The notes beneath the pieces were generated by a model. The model had not been told where the DNA came from. It saw nothing but the letters and a program-made list of their open reading frames with translations, and made no database searches. A stretch of 32,412 bases of DNA from Candidatus Woesebacteria bacterium GW2011_GWB1_38_8b (lineage in GTDB: Bacteria; Patescibacteriota; Microgenomatia; UBA8517): assembly GCA_000993115.1 (NCBI GenBank), contig LBVN01000013.1, forward strand, positions 1-32,412, given 5' to 3'. A program made the translations under genes and the position numbers. Positions 15,947-22,769 of the stretch are shown one piece after another. Each line of letters begins with the position of its first letter. The first letter of the stretch is position 1.

Positions 15947-17296
15947 ATGAAAAAATCGGCAATATTGGGATTAAATAGTAGAACTCAACAGTATGCGTAC
16001 AAATACAATACAAAAAAGGGAAAAAACACTGCTAACAGTAAAGCCTTGTCGTATAAAATATTAACCAGCTCGGGAATTCCGACCCCTTCGCTTTACGCAA
16101 AGTTTCGTAACCAGGAAAAGTTAAATGAATTTAACTGGTCGACACTTCCTTCATCTTTTGCCGTTAAACCCAGCCGCGGACTTGGAGGCGAGGGAATTAT
16201 TGTTGTAAAGCGCCAGGCAAAGAACGAAGAGGCATGGATTACAACCTCAAGAAAAAAAGTTACAGTTCCTGACTTGAAGCTTCATATAAACGATATTCTG
16301 GAAGGCGCCTACTCAATGGGTAACTTTCCGGATGTCGCAATTATTCAAGAGTATATCGGCCGTCATAAAACGTTTAAGCGGTATGCGTATAGGGGTACAC
16401 CCGATATAAGAATTATAGTTTTTAATAAAGTTCCGGTTATGGCAATGCTTCGTCTTCCGACAAAAGAGTCGGGAGGACGGGCAAATTTGCATCAAGGGGC
16501 TATCGCTGTGGGGGTTGACATATCAACAGGAATTACTACTAAGGCCTACTGGCACGGAAATTTTGTTAAATATAAACCGTCCTATTCTGTCGAGCGGTTT
16601 GGGCCTTTTGGGATTTTTAGAAAAGCCAAAAAAGACGTTACAAAAAGAAAACTTAACGGTATAAAAATACCCAATTGGACAACTGTTTTAACAACAGCAG
16701 TTAGAGCACAAGATGCATCGGGATTGGGCTACTGCGGAGTGGACATTGTTCTGCATCCTGAAAAAGGTGCAATGGTCTTGGAATTAAATGCACAGCCGGG
16801 TCTGCAAATTCAAATGGCGAATTTAGCCGGACTTAAAAAAAGATTGGAAAGAGTCGAAGAGCTAGAAGTTCGGGATGCAGATCATGGAGTTAGAATTGCA
16901 AAAGCTTTGTTTGCTGAGCGATTTGCTGATAAAGTTAAAGCGGAAGAAGGAATTAAAATATTATCTCAGATCGAAAAAGTTGCCATATACAGCTTAGACG
17001 GTAAAAAGAAAATTAGTACTGATGCAAGAATTGACACAGGGGCGCAGCGATCATCAATTGACAGAAGTCTTGCAAAAGAACTGGGGCTTTTGGATGAGAA
17101 AAATATTCTTTGGAAGGACAGATATCAATACCGTTCAGCCAGCGGGCTTGAAACACGACCGGTCGTGGGAATTAAGTTTATACTAAAAGGCAAAATTGTA
17201 AAAAGTTCAGTTTCCGTTGCAAACAGAAGTAAAATGTCAAGTAAATTACTGATAGGTAGAAATGATATGAGCGGGTTTTTGGTAAATCCGAGTTAA
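15947..17296 (+). CDS. RimK-like ATP-grasp ligase fused to a RimB-like retropepsin domain
   Basis: 449 aa from ATG 15947; an upstream in-frame start would overlap the 7TM gene. Residues about 25-300 are an ATP-grasp ligase of the alpha-L-glutamate-ligase-like type: FAVKPSRGLGGEGIIVV (nucleotide loop), IQEYI, DIRIIVFNKVPVMAMLRLP, then GYCGVDIVL and MVLELNAQPGLQIQMAN with the metal-binding Glu and Asn. Residues about 345-449 form a RimB-type aspartic-protease fold with DTGA (Asp363) and a C-terminal LLIGRNDM. Elsewhere these two activities are separate neighbouring genes. The fusion suggests that one protein both adds and removes amino-acid residues on the same substrate. The substrate is unknown. 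Confidence 0.87.
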   Translation: MKKSAILGLNSRTQQYAYKYNTKKGKNTANSKALSYKILTSSGIPTPSLYAKFRNQEKLNEFNWSTLPSSFAVKPSRGLGGEGIIVVKRQAKNEEAWITTSRKKVTVPDLKLHINDILEGAYSMGNFPDVAIIQEYIGRHKTFKRYAYRGTPDIRIIVFNKVPVMAMLRLPTKESGGRANLHQGAIAVGVDISTGITTKAYWHGNFVKYKPSYSVERFGPFGIFRKAKKDVTKRKLNGIKIPNWTTVLTTAVRAQDASGLGYCGVDIVLHPEKGAMVLELNAQPGLQIQMANLAGLKKRLERVEELEVRDADHGVRIAKALFAERFADKVKAEEGIKILSQIEKVAIYSLDGKKKISTDARIDTGAQRSSIDRSLAKELGLLDEKNILWKDRYQYRSASGLETRPVVGIKFILKGKIVKSSVSVANRSKMSSKLLIGRNDMSGFLVNPS

Positions 17297-17340
17297 ATCA
17301 TAAGTAGTAGATTTTAGGTAATAAGTTTATAAAAAAGAAT

Positions 17341-18249
17341 ATGGGCAGCAAAATATTAATAATCGTTGGAGGGAATATTTCAAAGTTGGATAAATTCAAA
17401 GACGCAACGTTAAGGCTTGGTTTAGATGTTACTTTGGCATCGCTTAATGATATTAATTATGAATACAAAAATACATCTGAATTCTCTTTGAAGATAGAAA
17501 ATAAGGATATATCTGACTTTAAATTAATTTATATCAGAATGATTGGGAAAAGAATTGAGGACGCATCACTTTTAGTTGATTACGCTCATAAAAACAGGAT
17601 AAAGGTAGTAGATCATTTGTACGAATCGGAACTTCTGCTTCCTTCAAGTATTTCAAAAGCAGTTGAGACAAGAAAACTCATTGAAGGAGGAGTTGTCATT
17701 CCTAAATCGTTTTACAGCAACTTAACTCGAGTAATTAAATATGGAGAAAGAAATTTAGATTATCCTTTTATTATTAAAAGTACATCAGGCAGGAAAGCGC
17801 GTGAAGTATGGCTAATCGAAAATGAAGCTGATTTAAAAGAAAAAAAAGTTATTTTAGAAGAGTTGGAAAAAAACGGAATGCGCTTTTTTGCGCAAGCCTA
17901 CATAAAAGCAAGCCAGCGGGTAAGAGTATTAACCCTTGGAGGGGTTGCAATTGCTGCAATAACAAGGCCGACTAAATGGAGAAAAAAAATAGAAAGCAAA
18001 CTCACTAAAGATAATCCCGAAGGTATAAGAGGTAAGTTAGATCCGATTCCATATGTATACAAAGATATTTCGGAAAAGGCATCTAAAGCCGTATCTTTGG
18101 ATATTTGCGGTGTTGATATCTTGCATGAAGACGATACCGATAATGTTTATGTTATCGAAGCAAATGCAGCCCCGGCATGGAAACTTATAGAAAAAGACTG
18201 GAAATTTAGTGTAGAGGAAAAAATATTGGAGTGGCTAAATAAGTTATAG
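17341..18249 (+). CDS. RimK-family ATP-grasp ligase
   Basis: 302 aa. The N-terminal pre-ATP-grasp Rossmann-like domain (ILIIVGGNISKLDKF) ends near residue 110. The ATP-grasp core follows: PFIIKSTSGRKAREVWLI, FFAQAYIKASQRVRVLTLGG, AITRPTKWRKK, LDICGVDIL and YVIEANAAPAWKLIE, with the Glu and Asn expected to hold magnesium. Such enzymes join a carboxylate to an amine through an acyl phosphate. It lies 44 nt after the fusion gene on the same strand, separated by a TAGGTAATAAG-type AT-rich spacer. The acceptor cannot be told from the sequence. Confidence 0.85.
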   Translation: MGSKILIIVGGNISKLDKFKDATLRLGLDVTLASLNDINYEYKNTSEFSLKIENKDISDFKLIYIRMIGKRIEDASLLVDYAHKNRIKVVDHLYESELLLPSSISKAVETRKLIEGGVVIPKSFYSNLTRVIKYGERNLDYPFIIKSTSGRKAREVWLIENEADLKEKKVILEELEKNGMRFFAQAYIKASQRVRVLTLGGVAIAAITRPTKWRKKIESKLTKDNPEGIRGKLDPIPYVYKDISEKASKAVSLDICGVDILHEDDTDNVYVIEANAAPAWKLIEKDWKFSVEEKILEWLNKL

Positions 18250-18289
18250 GTAATAAGTATTAGGTAGTAAGTTAAGAGTCAGAAAAAAA

Positions 18290-19036
18290 ATGAAAAGCAC
18301 TAATGACATTAAAAAGTTTTATCCCCCTAAGCGAAACACGGGGAGCGTAAGCTCGCGTGTGGAAGCGAAGATTGTTCCGCTTCGGAGGGATTTTGCTCCC
18401 GACGAAGCGCGGGGAAAAGATACCACGACCGTAAGGTTGCGGGAGCTTTATCAGGATAAGTTCAAAAAATACGGTGACGATCCGAAATCGCTTCTTTGGA
18501 AACGAAAAGGTGCGGCACACCAGCGTTTCCGTCAATTTTGGGCTGAGATTGATTTTAACAATAAAAAAGTCTTGGATATCGGTTGCGGATTCGGGGAGTT
18601 TGGAATTTTTTTGGTAAAGCGATATAAAAATGTTAACTATACGGGAATTGATATTGTTCCGGAGTTTATTAATGTCGGAAAAAAGAAATATCCAAATTTG
18701 AATCTTGCGGTTGCAGATTACCTGACCGATAAAATTAAAGCTAAGTTTGATGTAGTAATTGCTTCCGGTGTTTTGAATTCAAATGTTTCAAATAATATGA
18801 AGTTTCGTGAGAAAGCCATTGCCAAAATGTTTTCGTTAACTTCTGATGTTTTAGCATTTAATATGCTTGGCGGCCATCCTCAACCGAAATTTACAAATGA
18901 TTCAAATGTTTGGTATGCCGACTCTTTAGAAATTCTGAATTACTGTTTATCTCTGACACGCCGTGTTATACTTCGCGCGAACTATAACCCGCACGATTTT
19001 ACAATTTTTATGTATAAGGTTAAAAAAAGTGTATAA
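18290..19036 (+). CDS. SAM-dependent class I methyltransferase
   Basis: 248 aa. The Rossmann methyltransferase core starts near residue 92: motif I VLDIGCGFGEFG (94-105), the acidic adenosine-binding residue in YTGIDIVPEF, AVADYLTD, and motif IV-like FDVVIASGVLN. The C-terminal part (NDSNVWYADSLEILNYCLSL) follows the usual small-molecule methyltransferase plan. Residues about 16-40 are encoded by an unusual GC-richer palindromic element (18336-18409) and look inserted. Its place between ATP-grasp genes suggests that it methylates an intermediate or product of the cluster. Confidence 0.85.
   Translation: MKSTNDIKKFYPPKRNTGSVSSRVEAKIVPLRRDFAPDEARGKDTTTVRLRELYQDKFKKYGDDPKSLLWKRKGAAHQRFRQFWAEIDFNNKKVLDIGCGFGEFGIFLVKRYKNVNYTGIDIVPEFINVGKKKYPNLNLAVADYLTDKIKAKFDVVIASGVLNSNVSNNMKFREKAIAKMFSLTSDVLAFNMLGGHPQPKFTNDSNVWYADSLEILNYCLSLTRRVILRANYNPHDFTIFMYKVKKSV
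18336..18409 (+). repeat. Palindromic element inside the methyltransferase coding region
   Basis: Three hairpin-forming blocks. ACACG/CGTGT (18336-18340, 18356-18360) encloses GAGC-GTAA-GCTC, a GNRA-type loop. GAAGCG (18362-18367) can pair with CGCTTC (18378-18383). CGCTTCG (18378-18384) can instead pair with CGAAGCG (18403-18409), enclosing GGAG/CTCC. The second and third are mutually exclusive. The element is GC-richer than its surroundings, keeps the reading frame and codes for a low-information peptide. Confidence 0.6.
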
Positions 19037-19059
19037 TCCGCGTAGTAATATAAAAATAT

Positions 19060-19698
19060 ATGTCGGAAAGAGATAAAGATAATAGAGATGTTCCGCAAGA
19101 AGCTCAGGACTTTAATGAGTGGTTTTTGGGCTTAAGCGGCGAAAAAGTTCTTGGAAGGGAAATCAAAATGACTCCAGAACTTGCGAGAACTGCATTAGAA
19201 TTTTACGGTGCAGAATTTAATCCAGAGATTGAGGGGTATCCGGCACTTAGTGAATATTCCAATCTTGAACGAAGACCGGGAATGGATGCTGTATGGGGAA
19301 GAAACAGGGTATCAGCATTTAATACATGGACTAATTGGTGGGCAGAACATTATGAGGCAGCTGGAGGAACACTACCCAAACTTGATAAAAGTGGAAAGAA
19401 TACTTCAGGTATGAGACAAATATTTGGCGAGACAACTTCCTTTGCGGCAGGTTTAGTAACAGAGGATGAATTTGTCGAAAGAACAAGAATAAGAATTAAT
19501 AACGGTATTGCATATGCTGAAGGTAGACTGGGCGATAGAGAAGAAATAGAGACTTCTCAATCTAAAAAAGCTAGACTCGAAGCTGCGGCGGCTAGGGGAG
19601 AAAAAACAGAACCACGGATGTTCAGACCTTCGTCTGTGCCACCAGGGTTTATCAAAGAATGGCTTAACTGGTTGCCAACTTCAGCTGAGGAGGAATAA
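19060..19698 (+). CDS. Soluble protein of unknown family in the ATP-grasp cluster
   Basis: 212 aa, no signal peptide or membrane helix, acidic overall, predicted mostly helical. Trp/Phe-rich patches (DFNEWFLGLSGEKVLG, NTWTNWWAEHYEAAGG) resemble a ligand- or partner-binding surface; the C-terminus has an Ala/Glu/Arg-rich helix and ends EWLNWLPTSAEEE. It ends immediately before the ATG of the third ATP-grasp gene and carries that gene's Shine-Dalgarno site (AGGAGG) in its last codons, so the two should be translationally coupled. It could be an accessory subunit or the modified substrate. No family recognised. Confidence 0.7.
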   Translation: MSERDKDNRDVPQEAQDFNEWFLGLSGEKVLGREIKMTPELARTALEFYGAEFNPEIEGYPALSEYSNLERRPGMDAVWGRNRVSAFNTWTNWWAEHYEAAGGTLPKLDKSGKNTSGMRQIFGETTSFAAGLVTEDEFVERTRIRINNGIAYAEGRLGDREEIETSQSKKARLEAAAARGEKTEPRMFRPSSVPPGFIKEWLNWLPTSAEEE

Positions 19699-20580
19699 AT
19701 GGTGGCTTTAGATTTAATTGTTTTTACCGAAAATCCGGCGGCTTATGCACCGAAAAGGATTTTGGAGGAGTGCAAAAAGCACAGAATTTCCGCACTGGCG
19801 ATTTCTTATAAATCAATTGATTTTTCGGTTGATGTTTCGGACATTGATGTTAAGGTAGATGGCGTAAATCTTCCGATGTCAAAAGTTATTCTATTTCGTG
19901 AACTTGCTCCGAAAGCATTTGCTTATTATCATCGTAATTTTTTGATAGAATTATATGAAGCTGCTGGTGCAAAAGTTATAAATGCCGATTCATATTTGAT
20001 GTGGCCGTATTTGGATAAACTTACCCAGCACTTTGAAATGCAAAAAGCAGGTATCCCATTTGTAAAGACTTTAAACTTTGGTCACAGGAGCCGGTTACTT
20101 ACTGAAATGTCTGGTAAATATCCTTTTATCGAAAAATATCATATAAGCAGTCGCGGACGCGAAGTCTTCAAGGCCGAAAACTCCGATGATGTTGAAAAAA
20201 TAAATAAAGCCGGGTATAAAACCAGAACGCTGCTTGTGCAGGAATTACAAACTGCAGGAGAGGATTTAAGAATAATTGTAATCGGTGGAAAAATAATCGG
20301 TGCGATGAAGCGAATTGCAAGCAGTGGATCTCATTTAACAAATTTTTCCCAGGGAGGCAAAGTTGAAAAGTATGATATTGAAAATGATAAGAAAGCCTGC
20401 GAAATTGCATTGAAATGTGCAAAACATTTTAAACTGGATTATGTCGGAGTGGATTTGATTCGGGGGAATGATGGAAACTGGAAAGTGCTGGAAGTAAATC
20501 GTGGAGCGCAATTTAAAGGTTTTGAACTATCAACTAAATTCAATGTTCCTGCTGAAATTATTAAGGTATTTTTAGGGTAG
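19699..20580 (+). CDS. RimK-family ATP-grasp ligase
   Basis: 293 aa. An N-terminal domain of about 95 residues (LDLIVFTENPAAYAPKRIL) precedes the ATP-grasp core: YPFIEKYHISSRGREVFKA, LLVQELQTAGEDLRIIVIGG, KIIGAMKRIASSGSHLTNFS, YVGVDLIRG and WKVLEVNRGAQFKGFE, with metal-binding Glu and Asn. GEDLRIIVIGGKIIGAMKR closely follows RimK/LysX-type ligases. The gene starts at the base after the preceding stop codon, with AGGAGG just upstream. It is the third ATP-grasp in the cluster and quite different in sequence from the other two, so it probably uses a different substrate. Confidence 0.87.
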   Translation: MVALDLIVFTENPAAYAPKRILEECKKHRISALAISYKSIDFSVDVSDIDVKVDGVNLPMSKVILFRELAPKAFAYYHRNFLIELYEAAGAKVINADSYLMWPYLDKLTQHFEMQKAGIPFVKTLNFGHRSRLLTEMSGKYPFIEKYHISSRGREVFKAENSDDVEKINKAGYKTRTLLVQELQTAGEDLRIIVIGGKIIGAMKRIASSGSHLTNFSQGGKVEKYDIENDKKACEIALKCAKHFKLDYVGVDLIRGNDGNWKVLEVNRGAQFKGFELSTKFNVPAEIIKVFLG

Positions 20581-20603
20581 GTTTTATACTAAATGTTTAC
20601 AGA

Positions 20604-20612
20604 TGATATACT
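20604..20612 (+). promoter_or_regulatory. Extended -10 promoter element
   Basis: TGATATACT, a TG-n extended -10, lies 19 nt ahead of ATG 20632. No convincing -35. Confidence 0.35.
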
Positions 20613-20631
20613 GTAATGGTAGTTTGTACTT

Positions 20632-20907
20632 ATGGAGCCAAATTTACCAAATCCCAATTCGGACTCATTTGAGAATCACCCTCAAAATATTAACTACGTT
20701 TATAACCAAATCGAGCATGGATTAGAGACAAAACTTCCTCCCCAAAAAATAAAAACCGAAAAGTATTTATTGGTTGCGGTTTTCTTCTTTTTTGCAGTAG
20801 GTTTGATTGTATCTTTGATACTGTTGGTCAGCGGAATTAATCGGGAACAAAAAGCAAATTCGGTTTCAGCAGTTGAGCTTACCATAACTCCTTCGATCGG
20901 ATACTAA
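20632..20907 (+). CDS. Small single-pass membrane protein
   Basis: 91 aa: a polar, Pro/Asn-rich N-terminal half of about 40 residues, one transmembrane helix (residues about 46-68, YLLVAVFFFFAVGLIVSLILLV) and a short tail of about 20 residues. No motif known to me. It has its own possible promoter and ends at the bidirectional terminator it shares with rplL, so it is probably a separate unit from the ATP-grasp cluster. Confidence 0.6.
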   Translation: MEPNLPNPNSDSFENHPQNINYVYNQIEHGLETKLPPQKIKTEKYLLVAVFFFFAVGLIVSLILLVSGINREQKANSVSAVELTITPSIGY

Positions 20908-20933
20908 AAAACCCGCCGGAAAAGCGGGTTTTT
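20907..20933. terminator. Bidirectional terminator between the small membrane gene and rplL
   Basis: AAAAACCCGC and GCGGGTTTTT form a perfect 10-bp stem with a 7-nt loop. The A-run and T-run make it functional in both directions for the convergent genes. Confidence 0.9.
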
Positions 20934-20956
20934 CTTGGAAAAGTTACAAGTTGAAA

Positions 20957-21424
20957 TTACTTCATCTCTACTTGTGCGCCTGCGGCTTTTAATTTATCTG
21001 CCGCTGCTTTAACTTCTTCCGGTTTCGCGCCTTTTAAGATTTCAGCAGGAGTAGCTTCAGTCATATCTTTGGCTTCCTTAAGACCCCAATTTTGGTTGAT
21101 CTCACGAAGTGCTTTTATGACCGCGATTTTATTGTCTCCGGCACTAGTCATGTTCAGGTTTTGTGCTCCGCCTCCATCTTCTGCTGCGGCACCTGCCACG
21201 ACTGGACCTGCTACCGGAGCTGCTGCAGCGGCCATAGGGACGGCTGCTGTGACTCCAAGCTTATCCTGAAGGGCGGTAACTAGTTCAGAAAGCTCCAAAA
21301 CAGTAAGTTTTGCAATTTCGTCAACTAATTTTTCTACACCCTTTGAAAGGTTTTTTCCCTTGTCCTCCATAGCTTTAGCGTCGGAGGATTCTTTTTTATC
21401 TTCTTTCTTTACATCATCTGTCAT
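20957..21424 (-). CDS. rplL: Ribosomal protein L7/L12
   Basis: 155 aa against about 120-130 usually. The C-terminal factor-binding domain is typical: KIAVIKALREINQNWGLKEAKDM, then TPAEILKGAKPEEVKAAADKLK and AAGAQVEMK. The dimerisation domain (VEKLVDEIAKLTVLELSELV) and the Ala/Pro/Gly hinge precede it. An extra N-terminal stretch of about 29 residues, rich in Lys, Asp and Glu, is unusual. L7/L12 forms the ribosomal stalk with L10 and recruits translation GTPases. It is co-directional with rplJ, with an 82-nt structured gap that overlaps its ribosome-binding site. rpoB does not follow. Confidence 0.97.
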   Translation of the reverse strand: MTDDVKKEDKKESSDAKAMEDKGKNLSKGVEKLVDEIAKLTVLELSELVTALQDKLGVTAAVPMAAAAAPVAGPVVAGAAAEDGGGAQNLNMTSAGDNKIAVIKALREINQNWGLKEAKDMTEATPAEILKGAKPEEVKAAADKLKAAGAQVEMK

Positions 21425-21433
21425 AATTATTCA

Positions 21434-21497
21434 CCACCCTTCGCCCTCCGTAGCTTTATGCGAAGGAGGGTTTAAATCCCTTCAGGCTACGGGGTGG
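21434..21497 (-). repeat. Palindromic element over the rplL ribosome-binding site
   Basis: Outer arms are CCACC (21434-21438) with GGTGG (21493-21497) and CCGTAGC (21448-21454) with GCTACGG (21486-21492). Inside, GAAGG-A-GGG (21462-21470) pairs with CCCTTC (21478-21483). CCCTCC/GGAGGG and CCTTCGC/GCGAAGG are alternative pairings. On the minus strand the outer arm includes the purine-rich AGGGTGGTGA that should serve as the rplL ribosome-binding site. Confidence 0.65.
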
Positions 21498-21506
21498 CAA
21501 GCCTCC

Positions 21507-22025
21507 TTACTTCTCGCTTGCTTCTTTTAATATATAAACCAACTTAGCCATATTTGCATTTAAAACTCCAACAATACCGTAAAGCGGGGAACTGACTGAC
21601 CCGACAACTTGTGCATACAAAACTTCTTTGCTTGGGAGTTTAGCAAGTTTTTCAAGATCGTTTTTGCCTCGGAATGTTCCTTCAACGATTCCGACTTTTA
21701 GATTTGGTATTTCAAATTCTGTTGCGAATTTACTAATTACTTGAAGGGGGGCAATCGGATCTTCTTTTGTGATAACCAAAGCAACCGGTCCTGAAAGCAC
21801 TTCGTCGGTAAGTGCACTTTCATCAACTTTTGCATTGGTTCCTGCGATTTTGAAAAGTGTATTTTTGACTACTTCCATTCCCGCACCTACAACTTTCAGG
21901 CGTTTTTTCAGATCCTGCTGCTTTTTAACCGATAGTCCTGTGTAATCGATTAAGACCACAGAAGTTGCCCCTTTAAGATTTTCGGTTAAATCACTTACAA
22001 TTTTTGTTTTTTCGACTTTTTTCAT
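21507..22025 (-). CDS. rplJ: Ribosomal protein L10
   Basis: 172 aa, normal family length. The N-terminal rRNA-binding domain shows VSDLTENLKGATSVVLIDYTGLSVKKQ and VVKNTLFKIAG. The C-terminal part (LYGIVGVLNANMAKLVYILKEA) is the helical extension that binds L7/L12 dimers. The start is the ATG at 22025, preceded by AGGAAAATTAGATT; the AGG lies in one arm of an 18-bp palindrome. An L10-leader-type attenuator precedes the gene, which fits autogenous control by L10 or L10-L12. Confidence 0.97.
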   Translation of the reverse strand: MKKVEKTKIVSDLTENLKGATSVVLIDYTGLSVKKQQDLKKRLKVVGAGMEVVKNTLFKIAGTNAKVDESALTDEVLSGPVALVITKEDPIAPLQVISKFATEFEIPNLKVGIVEGTFRGKNDLEKLAKLPSKEVLYAQVVGSVSSPLYGIVGVLNANMAKLVYILKEASEK

Positions 22026-22036
22026 AATCTAATTTT

Positions 22037-22054
22037 CCTGCCTGCGCAGGCAGG
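22037..22054. repeat. 18-bp perfect palindrome upstream of rplJ
   Basis: CCTGCCTGC followed directly by its reverse complement GCAGGCAGG. It is much GC-richer than its surroundings. Its edge includes the AGG of the rplJ Shine-Dalgarno site, so a folded RNA would mask the ribosome-binding site. Confidence 0.75.
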
Positions 22055-22068
22055 TCTGGTTTTTTCAT

Positions 22069-22093
22069 AAAAAAACTTCCCGAAAGAAGTTTT
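22069..22093 (-). terminator. Attenuator in the rplJ leader
   Basis: On the minus strand AAAACTTC-TTTCGG-GAAGTTTT is a perfect 8-bp stem, extended by a T-run (A-run at 22069-22075 on the plus strand). It lies between promoter and rplJ, as expected for a leader terminator. Confidence 0.75.
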
Positions 22094-22187
22094 ACAAAGT
22101 AACCAAGTAACTAACAACTAATTAACAAGGTTTCCTCGGTGTGGCTTGTGTTCAAAAAGAACTGCACACTTTCTTCGGACAAACTGC

Positions 22188-22216
22188 ATTTTATAAGAAT
22201 TTCGGATGGAAGTCAA
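22188..22216 (-). promoter_or_regulatory. Promoter of rplJ-rplL
   Basis: On the minus strand TTGACT, a 17-nt spacer and TAAAAT (plus strand: ATTTTA 22188-22193, AGTCAA 22211-22216). Confidence 0.65.
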
Positions 22217-22240
22217 ACACAATCTAAAAAATATGAATTG

Positions 22241-22654
22241 TTATTTTTTGCGCCTACCAAACAGTCTTCCCCAAAAGCTTTGCCTTTCTGCTACGGAGGT
22301 TTGCGTGGTTGGTAATGAAGTTGAGGCTGGCTCCGTCGGCGCAATAGTGACTGCGGCGGATGGGGTTTCAGTGGCGGGAGCAGTTACCGATATTGGTTCA
22401 AGTTGGGGAGTTTCTGTGGGGAGAGTTGTTTCTAGTGACTCGGGTACACCAAAAGCTGTAGCTTTAATTCCACTTTGTTCATCTGCTAAAGCTTGCGCGT
22501 TGGTTTCAGCCATCCTTGCTCCGGGTTGTGGAGATATTCCGGTTTCACCACCATTTGTTGAAGCTAAGCCAGTTGTTGGTGTTGAACCTTGCGATCTTGC
22601 TTGATCAAGAGCAAATGTAACTTGTCTTTGTTCGAGTCCTTCGTCTACAGGCAT
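22241..22654 (-). CDS. Probable disordered Thr/Pro/Ala-rich protein with basic tail
   Basis: 137 aa from the ATG at 22654, chosen over the ATG at 22672 because the promoter's -10 box lies between them. Almost the whole protein is low complexity (Thr, Pro, Ala, Ser, Glu, Gln), so probably disordered, ending in a basic amphipathic patch FWGRLFGRRKK that could touch membrane or nucleic acid. A competing plus-strand frame at 22206-22604 is the antisense shadow of this composition. No family recognised. It precedes the rplJ promoter on the same strand. Confidence 0.55.
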   Translation of the reverse strand: MPVDEGLEQRQVTFALDQARSQGSTPTTGLASTNGGETGISPQPGARMAETNAQALADEQSGIKATAFGVPESLETTLPTETPQLEPISVTAPATETPSAAVTIAPTEPASTSLPTTQTSVAERQSFWGRLFGRRKK

Positions 22655-22660
22655 AAAGTA

Positions 22661-22690
22661 AGTATATAACATTAATTATTGCCAAAACAA
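22661..22690 (-). promoter_or_regulatory. Promoter giving a leaderless start at 22654
   Basis: On the minus strand TTGTTT, an 18-nt spacer and TATACT (plus strand AGTATA 22661-22666, AAACAA 22685-22690). The ATG at 22654 begins 7 nt after the -10 box. Confidence 0.5.
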
Positions 22691-22769
22691 GACTTTATTT
22701 TATAGAATTAGGCTTATTGGTTGCATCTGAATTTTTAATCAATTATATTAAATATGGGGGTGATTATTG

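Larger units (their letters stand above)
22026..22181 (-). promoter_or_regulatory. L10-leader-like 5' UTR of rplJ-rplL
   Basis: The leader runs about 155 nt from the predicted start near 22181 to the rplJ ATG. On the minus strand GTGTG pairs with CACAC around an inner hairpin GTTC-TTTTT-GAAC, immediately followed by CGAGGAAACC, which resembles the L10-binding element of bacterial L10 leaders. An intrinsic terminator and a ribosome-binding-site palindrome follow. The architecture fits autogenous attenuation; the exact match to the known RNA family was judged by eye. Confidence 0.6.

Noticed and set aside
21069-21283. Plus-strand frames opposite rplL
   Set aside because: Antisense of the Ala/Gly-rich hinge of L7/L12.
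22206-22604. 132-aa plus-strand Val/Ala/Ser-rich frame
   Set aside because: Antisense shadow of the Thr/Pro-rich minus-strand gene, which has a promoter with correct spacing and a sensible basic C-terminus.
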